Source of the DNA: Klebsiella quasivariicola
GTDB taxonomy: Bacteria; Pseudomonadota; Gammaproteobacteria; Enterobacterales; Enterobacteriaceae
NCBI RefSeq assembly: GCF_002269255.1
Contig: NZ_CP022823.1
Location: 5,208,001-5,272,000, forward strand
Length of the DNA stretch: 64,000 bases
Direction of reading: 5' to 3'
The notes beneath the pieces are model-generated. The model did no database searches and had not been told where the DNA came from. It worked only from the letters and a program-made list of their open reading frames with translations. Position 1 is the stretch's first letter. Each line of letters opens with the position of its first letter. A program made the position numbers and the translations under genes. Positions 57,811 to 64,000 of the stretch are shown one piece after another.

Positions 57811-58356
57811 TTACGCCTTCTCAACCTGGCTGAAGTCCAGTTCTACCGGGGTCGCGCGACCGAAGATAGAAACGGAAACTTTCAGGCGAGACTTCTCGTA
57901 GTCCACTTCTTCAACCACGCCGTTAAAGTCAGCGAACGGACCGTCGTTAACACGAACCATTTCACCCGGTTCAAACAGCGTTTTCGGACGCGGCTTATCG
58001 CCAACCTGCTGCAGGCGGTTCATGATAGCGTCGACTTCTTTGTCGCTGATCGGCGCCGGACGGTCAGAGGTGCCGCCGATGAAGCCCATCACGCGCGGTA
58101 CGCTGCGCACCAGGTGCCAGCTTGCGTCGTTCATGACCATCTGAACAAGGACATAGCCCGGGAAGAATTTACGTTCGCTTTTGCGACGCTGACCGCCACG
58201 GATCTCAACCACTTCTTCAGTCGGAACCATGACTTCGCCAAACAACTCTTCCATGTTGTGTAATTTGATATGTTCACGCAGCGACGTGGCTACGCGACCT
58301 TCAAAACCGGAAAACGCCTGAACGACGTACCAGCGCTTTTTAGGAGCTTCAGACAT
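57811..58356 (-). CDS. nusG: Transcription elongation/antitermination factor NusG
   Basis: This 181-residue factor has an N-terminal NGN domain ([24 protein letters not shown], contacting the polymerase clamp). Its C-terminal KOW domain ([22 protein letters not shown]) binds Rho or S10. It stimulates elongation, Rho termination and transcription-translation coupling, and takes part in rrn antitermination. It lies one base after secE in the secE-nusG operon, and its terminator overlaps the rplK promoter. Confidence 0.98.
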
Positions 58357-58357
58357 C

Positions 58358-58741
58358 TCAGAACCTCAGGCCAGTGATAAAGGAGACCAGGCGAACCAGA
58401 ATACCATCCAGTCCCCACAGGATCAGTGACATTACTGCAGTCACGGCAGCAACAATCAGCGTAGTATGCAGCGTTTCCTGGCGAGTCGGCCAAATCACTT
58501 TACGAACTTCGGTTCTCGCTTCGCGAGCAAAAGCAACGGTCGCCTTACCTTTCGTCGTCAACAGCGCGACGCCACCGGCAGCAGCAATAAGAATAACCAC
58601 GGCCAGCGCACGCACCGCCAGCATAATGTCGCGATAAAGGAAGTTGCCCACGATCGCCACGATCAGCAGCACGGCAACGATAATCCACTTCATCGCTTCC
58701 AGGCCGCGCCCGCTCCCTTGAGCTTCGGTATTCGCACTCAT
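58358..58741 (-). CDS. secE: Preprotein translocase subunit SecE
   Basis: This 127-residue inner-membrane protein has three membrane helices (about 19-35, 45-62 and 93-112), as in E. coli. The conserved cytoplasmic amphipathic region [24 protein letters not shown] precedes the last helix and clamps SecY. It is essential for protein export. It is first gene of secE-nusG; the promoter at 58821-58851 is likely its start. Confidence 0.97.
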
Positions 58742-58820
58742 AAACCAACCTGTCAGAAGTATTCTACAAACAATTTCACCCCGCGGGGGCGAGGCGATCC
58801 AAACCGAAATTAAGTTTCGG

Positions 58821-58851
58821 ATTATACACTTAACTATTCAAATTGCTTCAA
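58821..58851 (-). promoter_or_regulatory. Likely secE-nusG promoter; intergenic 58742-59077
   Basis: On the minus strand a consensus TATAAT (complement of 58821-58826) is preceded by TTGAAG (complement of 58846-58851), 19 bases apart, so the spacing is long. It lies 80 bases before secE. Apart from this and the tufB terminator, the 336-base gap holds nothing I recognise. Confidence 0.6.
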
Positions 58852-59021
58852 TGTTGACGGTCGTGTCACCCCTGCCCTGCTGTTGCAAAAAAGGAGTTGA
58901 TTGGCCGTCGCCCTGACGCTCGAATGGTTTGGTGTATAAACGCCCTCTTCAGAGCCTGTCTCAGCAATGATTATGACAAATAAAATCACTGATGAGCCAG
59001 GTTCTGGTGTGAAAGCGTGCA

Positions 59022-59047
59022 AAAAGGGCATCAAATGATGCCCTTTT
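59022..59047 (-). terminator. tufB terminator
   Basis: AAAAGGGCATCA and TGATGCCCTTTT (59022-59047) form a perfect palindrome. On the minus strand it ends in a TTTTTGC run, 31 bases after the tufB stop. It separates tufB from secE. Confidence 0.92.
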
Positions 59048-59077
59048 ATTGCGCATTGCGTCAAATGTTATCAGCAA

Positions 59078-60262
59078 TTAGCCGAGAACTTTAGCAACCA
59101 CGCCCGCGCCAACGGTACGACCGCCTTCACGGATTGCGAAACGCAGACCATCGTCCATCGCGATCGGGTGGATCAGGGTAACAACCATTTTGATGTTGTC
59201 GCCCGGCATTACCATCTCTACGCCTTCCGGCAGTTCGATGGTGCCAGTCACGTCAGTAGTACGGAAGTAGAACTGCGGACGGTAGCCTTTGAAGAACGGA
59301 GTATGACGGCCGCCTTCGTCTTTGGACAGAATGTACACTTCAGATTCGAACTTGGTGTGCGGGTTGATGGTGCCCGGCTTAGCCAGTACCTGACCACGTT
59401 CGATTTCTTCACGTTTGATACCACGCAGCAGAACACCTACGTTCTCACCAGCACGGCCTTCGTCCAGCAGTTTGCGGAACATTTCAACGCCAGTACAGGT
59501 GGTTTTCGCGGTTTCTTTGATACCAACGATTTCAACTTCTTCACCTACTTTGATGATACCGCGCTCTACACGACCGGTAACAACGGTACCACGACCGGAG
59601 ATGGAGAATACGTCTTCGATCGGCAGCAGGAACGGCTTGTCAATCGCACGCTCTGGTTCCGGGATATAGGTATCCAGGTGGCCAGCCAGTTCGATGATTT
59701 TCGCTTCCCACTCTGCGTCGCCTTCCAGCGCTTTCAGAGCAGAACCACGAACGATCGGGGTGTCGTCGCCCGGGAAATCGTACTGAGACAGCAGTTCACG
59801 AACTTCCATCTCTACCAGTTCCAGCAGCTCTTCGTCATCAACCATGTCGCATTTGTTCAGGAACACGATGATGTACGGAACGCCTACCTGACGACCCAGC
59901 AGGATGTGCTCACGAGTCTGCGGCATCGGGCCGTCAGTCGCAGCAACAACCAGGATCGCGCCGTCCATCTGCGCAGCACCGGTGATCATGTTTTTAACAT
60001 AGTCGGCGTGGCCCGGGCAGTCTACGTGCGCGTAGTGGCGAGTCGGGGTGTCATATTCAACGTGAGAGGTGTTGATGGTGATACCACGAGCTTTTTCTTC
60101 CGGCGCGTTATCGATCTGGTCGAATGCGCGAGCGGAACCACCGTAGGTTTTAGCCAGTACGGTAGTGATGGCAGCGGTCAGCGTTGTTTTACCATGGTCA
60201 ACGTGGCCGATAGTACCGACGTTAACGTGCGGTTTTGTACGTTCAAACTTTTCTTTAGACAT
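59078..60262 (-). CDS. tufB: Elongation factor Tu
   Basis: This 394-residue GTPase delivers aminoacyl-tRNA to the ribosome. G motifs are GHVDHGKT (residues 19-26), DCPGHADY (switch II, 81-88) and NKCD (136-139). Domain II contains the GRGTVVTGRVERG barrel. The place, downstream of thrU-tyrU-glyT-thrT and upstream of secE, makes it the tufB copy rather than tufA. Kirromycin- and aurodox-contact residues look normal. The tRNAs and tufB probably share a transcript. Confidence 0.98.
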   Translation of the reverse strand: MSKEKFERTKPHVNVGTIGHVDHGKTTLTAAITTVLAKTYGGSARAFDQIDNAPEEKARGITINTSHVEYDTPTRHYAHVDCPGHADYVKNMITGAAQMDGAILVVAATDGPMPQTREHILLGRQVGVPYIIVFLNKCDMVDDEELLELVEMEVRELLSQYDFPGDDTPIVRGSALKALEGDAEWEAKIIELAGHLDTYIPEPERAIDKPFLLPIEDVFSISGRGTVVTGRVERGIIKVGEEVEIVGIKETAKTTCTGVEMFRKLLDEGRAGENVGVLLRGIKREEIERGQVLAKPGTINPHTKFESEVYILSKDEGGRHTPFFKGYRPQFYFRTTDVTGTIELPEGVEMVMPGDNIKMVVTLIHPIAMDDGLRFAIREGGRTVGAGVVAKVLG

Positions 60263-60377
60263 CGATTGTCCCTCTAAGACACGGATAAATCGGTGATATC
60301 ACCACATCAACCAGGCAACATGCCCGACTTGTTGAATGAAAATAACAGAAGAGAAACAGGGAAGGAGAGAAAAGAAG

Positions 60378-60453
60378 TGGTGCTGATACCCAGAGTCGAA
60401 CTGGGGACCTCACCCTTACCAAGGGTGCGCTCTACCAACTGAGCCATATCAGC
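60378..60453 (-). tRNA. thrT: tRNA-Thr (GGU)
   Basis: This is 76 nt with CCA encoded. The acceptor is GCTGATA/TATCAGC, the anticodon loop CCTTGGTAAGG gives GGU, and the T-arm is CCCAGTTCGACTCTGGG. It is last of four tRNAs ahead of tufB, 115 bases before the tufB start codon. Confidence 0.97.
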
Positions 60454-60458
60454 ACGTC

Positions 60459-60533
<75 letters not shown>

Positions 60534-60648
60534 ATCCTGAAACTCGGCTACCCAGTTCTTTCTGTAACACTAAAGAGACTGCTCTCTTTAGTATTGAGCT
60601 GATTAGTTTACCCAACCAACTCCGGCTACGCAAAGCGTCGCCAGAAAG

Positions 60649-60733
<85 letters not shown>

Positions 60734-60743
60734 CAAATTGTTA

Positions 60744-60819
<76 letters not shown>

Positions 60820-60833
60820 ATCAAGTAGCGCGC

Positions 60834-60862
60834 ATTCTAGGGAGAGGAGCGAGTTCATGCAA
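60834..60862 (-). promoter_or_regulatory. Promoter of the tRNA-tufB operon
   Basis: On the minus strand TTGCAT (complement of 60857-60862), 17 bases, TAGAAT (complement of 60834-60839), then a GCGCGC discriminator typical of stringently controlled stable-RNA promoters. Confidence 0.85.
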
Positions 60863-61250
60863 CTAAAAATTTGCATAAAACGTTCTCTTGCTCACATTTT
60901 GTGCTCTTACGCGAAAAAACGGTGTAATTTCAAACAATGGAGTGCAAATAATCGCCAGCATAGCGGCCCATCAGGCGCGGTTTCCATCATCCACTGATGC
61001 CCTGGAGGCATGACTGAGTGCTGGTAGAAAGGTAACGGGTCGTTAGCAGTATCCAGCGGGCAAAGGATATTCTTTACAAAGAATAAGAAACTTATTCCGC
61101 TCTTGTGATGCTGGCGCGAGAAAGCAGCATTCGATAAGTTTTTTTCTTATTATTCCCGGCAATCTGGTGTTACCCTCCTGCCCATTGTCCTGATTAACTC
61201 GTGTGAAGCATCGCCGTTTCAACGTATACGGTGATGGTAAGAACATGCTT
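60863..61250. other. Intergenic region upstream of coaA and the tRNA operon
   Basis: There is no gene. The left part is A/T-tract-rich (60865-60910) and could hold UP-element or Fis sites for the tRNA promoter. ATTCTTT AC AAAGAAT (61069-61084) is a perfect short dyad, and a T-rich stretch lies at 61139-61153. I could not assign the coaA promoter. Confidence 0.55.
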
Positions 61251-62201
61251 ATGAGCCAAAAAGAGCAGACGTTAATGACACCGTACTTACAATTTAACCG
61301 CCACCAATGGGCTGCACTTCGTGATTCTGTCCCGATGACATTGACCGAGGAAGAAATCACGCGGTTAAAAGGCATCAACGAAGATCTCTCTCTGGAAGAG
61401 GTTGCCGAGATCTATTTGCCGCTGTCGCGTTTGCTCAACTTCTATATCAGTTCTAACCTGCGTCGTCAGGCTGTTCTTGAACAATTTCTTGGCACTAACG
61501 GCCAACGAATTCCCTATATTATTAGTATCGCTGGCAGCGTTGCGGTAGGAAAAAGCACCACCGCTCGCGTACTTCAGGCCTTGCTGAGCCGCTGGCCGGA
61601 GCACCGTCATGTCGAACTCATTACCACTGACGGATTCTTGCACCCTAACTCGGTTTTAAAAGAACGCGGGTTAATGAAGAAGAAAGGCTTCCCGCAGTCC
61701 TATGATATGCATCGGCTGGTGAAGTTTGTCTCCGATCTCAAATCAGGGGTACCACAGGCAACTGCACCTGTTTATTCCCATTTGATTTATGATGTTATTC
61801 CCGACGGCGATAAAACCGTCGCGCAACCGGATATTCTCATTCTTGAAGGATTGAACGTTCTGCAAAGTGGAATGGATTATCCACACGATCCCCATCATGT
61901 ATTTGTATCCGATTTTGTCGACTTTTCTATTTATGTTGACGCCCCGGAAGAATTATTAAAAAGCTGGTATATCAACCGCTTTCTTAAATTCCGGGAGGGA
62001 GCATTTACCGATCCGGACTCTTATTTTCACAATTACGCCAAGCTGTCTAAGGAAGAAGCTGTGGATATCGCCACCTCGCTATGGAATGAGATTAACTTAA
62101 TGAATCTAAAAGAAAACATTCTTCCAACCCGCGAGCGAGCCAGCCTGATCATGACCAAGAGTGCCAATCACTCAGTGAATCAGGTACGCTTACGTAAATA
62201 A
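61251..62201 (+). CDS. coaA: Pantothenate kinase CoaA
   Basis: This 316-residue type I kinase phosphorylates pantothenate, the rate-limiting and CoA-inhibited step of coenzyme A synthesis. The P-loop GSVAVGKST is near residues 95-103. TTDGFLHPN, KKGFPQSYDMHRL and YSHLIYDV bind substrate, and the conserved end is SANHSVNQVRLRK. The frame opens at 61203, but ATG 61251 (MSQKEQTLMTPYLQF) gives the E. coli length. GGTAAG lies upstream; ATG 61245 is an alternative start. Confidence 0.95.
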   Translation: MSQKEQTLMTPYLQFNRHQWAALRDSVPMTLTEEEITRLKGINEDLSLEEVAEIYLPLSRLLNFYISSNLRRQAVLEQFLGTNGQRIPYIISIAGSVAVGKSTTARVLQALLSRWPEHRHVELITTDGFLHPNSVLKERGLMKKKGFPQSYDMHRLVKFVSDLKSGVPQATAPVYSHLIYDVIPDGDKTVAQPDILILEGLNVLQSGMDYPHDPHHVFVSDFVDFSIYVDAPEELLKSWYINRFLKFREGAFTDPDSYFHNYAKLSKEEAVDIATSLWNEINLMNLKENILPTRERASLIMTKSANHSVNQVRLRK

Positions 62202-62204
62202 CGA

Positions 62205-62230
62205 AAAAGGGAGCCGAAGCTCCCTTTTTT
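62205..62230. terminator. Bidirectional terminator shared by coaA and birA
   Basis: GGGAGC CGAA GCTCCC (62209-62224) is flanked by AAAAA on the left and TTTTTT on the right, so it works on both strands. It starts four bases after the coaA stop. On the right, the T tract runs into the birA stop codon at 62229-62231. Confidence 0.93.
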
Positions 62231-63191
62231 ATTCTGCACTGCGCAATGATATTTCACCACCAACCCAGGCTTTTATTACACCATCCTGTTCCAGCAATAG
62301 TGCGCCCTGGGCGTCAATGCCACGGGAAATGCCGTAAATTTCTTTATCGCCGATAATCAGTTTTACCGGGCGATGAATAAAGTTATCCAGTTTTTCCCAG
62401 CGCGGCAGATAGGGCGCCAACCCCTCCTGCTCGAACAGCTCCAGACCCAGACGCAGCTCTTTTATCAGCCGCGCAGCGAGGAGGTTGCGATCAATGACAA
62501 CCCCTGCTTCCTGAAGGCTGATCCACCCCTGATTGACAACATCAGACTCCACACGACGCATCACAAGATTGATACCTGCACCACTGACGATTTGCGCAGC
62601 ATCGCCCGTCTTCCCCGTCAGTTCCACGAGGATCCCGGACAGCTTACGATCCTGCAGGTAAATATCGTTTGGCCATTTCACGCGAACCTGTTCAGCCCCG
62701 AGCTGCTGCAGAACTTCAGCGATCACGATACCGATCACCAGGCTGAGTCCAATGGCCGCTGCCGGGCCCTGCTCCAGTCGCCAGTACATCGAGAGATAGA
62801 GATTAGCGCCAAAGGGGGAAAACCATTTTCTGCCTCGCCGGCCTCGTCCTGCCTGCTGATATTCAGCCACACAGGCATCACCGGACGTCAGCTCGTCAAG
62901 CCTGTCCAGCAAATACTGGTTAGTGGAGTCGATGACGGGAAGAACTGTTACTCGGCCATGTTCTATCTGTTGGGAGATCTTTTTCTCATCCAACAGATGA
63001 ATGGGCTCTGGCAGGCTGTAACCCTTGCCCGGCACGGTAAATACATCGACACCCCAGTCGCGCAAGGTCTGGATATGCTTATTAATCGCCGCCCGGCTCA
63101 TGCCTAACTGCTCACCAAGCTGTTCGCCTGAGTGGAATTCACCATCAGCAAGGATAGAAATCAACGTTAAAGGGATAGTATGGTCTTTCAC
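62229..63191 (-). CDS. birA: Biotin ligase / biotin operon repressor BirA
   Basis: This 320-residue protein has an N-terminal winged helix that binds the bio operator (SGEQLGEQLGMSRAAINKHIQTLRDWG). The ligase domain has the biotinyl-AMP loop GRGRRGRKW near 115-123 and KWPNDIYL, and a small C-terminal SH3-like domain follows. The frame extends upstream into murB, but the start is taken as GTG 63191. GAGGAGAG lies upstream, and the GTG overlaps the murB stop (GTGA). E. coli uses ATG at the equivalent place. It ends in the shared terminator. Confidence 0.94.
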   Translation of the reverse strand: MKDHTIPLTLISILADGEFHSGEQLGEQLGMSRAAINKHIQTLRDWGVDVFTVPGKGYSLPEPIHLLDEKKISQQIEHGRVTVLPVIDSTNQYLLDRLDELTSGDACVAEYQQAGRGRRGRKWFSPFGANLYLSMYWRLEQGPAAAIGLSLVIGIVIAEVLQQLGAEQVRVKWPNDIYLQDRKLSGILVELTGKTGDAAQIVSGAGINLVMRRVESDVVNQGWISLQEAGVVIDRNLLAARLIKELRLGLELFEQEGLAPYLPRWEKLDNFIHRPVKLIIGDKEIYGISRGIDAQGALLLEQDGVIKAWVGGEISLRSAE

Positions 63192-64000
63192 GCAATGCTC
63201 TCCTCTGCGTTGACTTCCCCATGTGTTCCTATGAAGCGCACCTCGGGCTGAAGCCATACATCGAATTTCGTCCCTACCTGCTGGCGAACGTAGTGGGCTA
63301 GTTTTACCACATCTTCGCTGGTCGCTCGATCTTCGTTAACCAGTACCAGCGCCTGCTGTCGGTGGACGGCTGCGCCGCCGATGCGTTGCCCTTTCAGCTG
63401 GCATTGATCGATTAGCCAGCCAGCGGCCAGCTTGACGGTACCATTTGCCTGCGGATAGTGCGGTGCATGAGGAAACTGCGCCAGCAGTGTTTCAGCAACC
63501 TGAGCACTAACGATAGGATTCTTAAAGAAGCTTCCGGCATTACCGTTAATCTTGGGATCCGGTAACTTAGTCATTCGCATATGACAGACGGCATCAAACA
63601 CCTGCTGCGGGGTGACGGTCTGCGGATCGAGACGCGTTAGATCACCATAACTCAGTACAGGCTGCCATGCTTTCGCTAACGTTAAGCCAATCGCGACGAT
63701 GGCGTAGCGATCCTGGTATTCATGTTTGAAGATACTATCGCGATAGCCAAAACGGCATTCCGCTGCTGAAAGACGTTGCTTACGCCCGGTTTCCAGCTCA
63801 ACGCAGTCAACATATTCGCAAACCCGCTGTAGCTCAACACCGTAAGCGCCAATATTCTGGATCGGCGATGATCCTGCGCATCCAGGGATTAATGCCAGAT
63901 TTTCCAGACCTGGCATCGCATGCTGTAGTGTGAACTGCACCAGTTTATGCCAGTTTTCACCGGCACCAACGTGCAAACGCCAGGCTTCAGGGGTTTCGCT
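63188..64000 (-). CDS. murB: UDP-N-acetylenolpyruvoylglucosamine reductase MurB (5' part outside window)
   Basis: The 270 residues present run from SETPEAWRLHVGAGENW to the stop at 63188-63190; the N-terminal FAD-binding start lies beyond base 64000. MurB reduces enolpyruvyl-UDP-GlcNAc to UDP-MurNAc, the first committed muropeptide precursor. LALIPGCAGSSPIQNIGAYGVE, CRFGYRDSIFK and NGNAGSFFKNP (with the catalytic Ser) are family motifs. The 3' end overlaps birA by four bases, a conserved enterobacterial pair. Confidence 0.96.
   Translation of the reverse strand, partial: SETPEAWRLHVGAGENWHKLVQFTLQHAMPGLENLALIPGCAGSSPIQNIGAYGVELQRVCEYVDCVELETGRKQRLSAAECRFGYRDSIFKHEYQDRYAIVAIGLTLAKAWQPVLSYGDLTRLDPQTVTPQQVFDAVCHMRMTKLPDPKINGNAGSFFKNPIVSAQVAETLLAQFPHAPHYPQANGTVKLAAGWLIDQCQLKGQRIGGAAVHRQQALVLVNEDRATSEDVVKLAHYVRQQVGTKFDVWLQPEVRFIGTHGEVNAEESIA

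Overview
The window is 64 kb of the chromosome of an enterobacterium, and everything points to Klebsiella (K. pneumoniae complex or a close relative). The gene order metH-iclR / aceBAK / metA / yjaB / rrn / purHD / zraPSR / yjaH-hupA / yjaG-nfi-hemE-nudC / rsd / thiCEFSGH / rpoCB-rplLJAK-nusG-secE-tufB / four tRNAs / coaA / birA-murB is the E. coli 90-minute region. The complete L-sorbose operon and the ERIC-type and REP repeats fit Klebsiella. Species was inferred by eye from recognised proteins and synteny, not by a database search.

Layout. 1-5995 (+): L-sorbose operon: the 3' end of sorC, then sorD, the PTS permease sorFBAM, sorE, and a shikimate-dehydrogenase-like gene overlapping sorE. 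6074-11519 (-): yjbB and metH. 11714-17468: iclR facing the glyoxylate-shunt operon aceBAK, with REP clusters at both ends of aceK. 17729-19270: metA and yjaB, diverging around four tandem Met boxes. 19405-24902 (-): a complete rRNA operon (16S, tRNA-Glu, 23S, 5S) with an ERIC-like insertion in its 23S-5S spacer. 25085-28111 (+): PurR-controlled purHD. 28101-31507: the zraSR two-component pair facing zraP, with two sigma-54 promoters and a shared ZraR dyad. 31511-35873 (-): yjaH, hupA, yjaG, nfi, hemE, nudC. 35968-42093 (+): rsd, then a TPP riboswitch and thiCEFSGH. 42409-46123: a block absent from the E. coli K-12 order between thiH and rpoC, holding a membrane diguanylate cyclase, a PTS IIB-IIA pair without a IIC, and dcuB. 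46474-60862 (-): the rpoC-rpoB-rplLJAK-nusG-secE-tufB transcription/translation block with its tRNA leader operon and known autoregulatory RNA elements. 61251-64000: coaA (+), then birA and the 3' part of murB (-).

Function. Most genes are housekeeping: transcription, translation, methionine, purine, thiamine, haem, CoA, biotin and cell wall. They are joined by regulatory DNA that can largely be read directly: IclR, MetJ, MetR, PurR, ZraR, sigma-54, CRP and LacI-type sites, the TPP riboswitch, the L10 and L1 leaders, and rrn P1/P2/boxA. The accessory content is the sorbose operon and the thiH-rpoC block.

I found no clearly new multi-gene system such as a defence island, prophage, BGC or CRISPR array. 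The most unusual observations are a REP element that supplies the last codons of aceK, ERIC-family insertions inside an rRNA operon and inside the rplJ leader, a hupA terminator lying within yjaH codons, a 17-bp perfect hairpin in the purH leader, an orphan PTS IIB/IIA pair with its own operator region, and a shikimate-dehydrogenase paralogue coupled to sorE.
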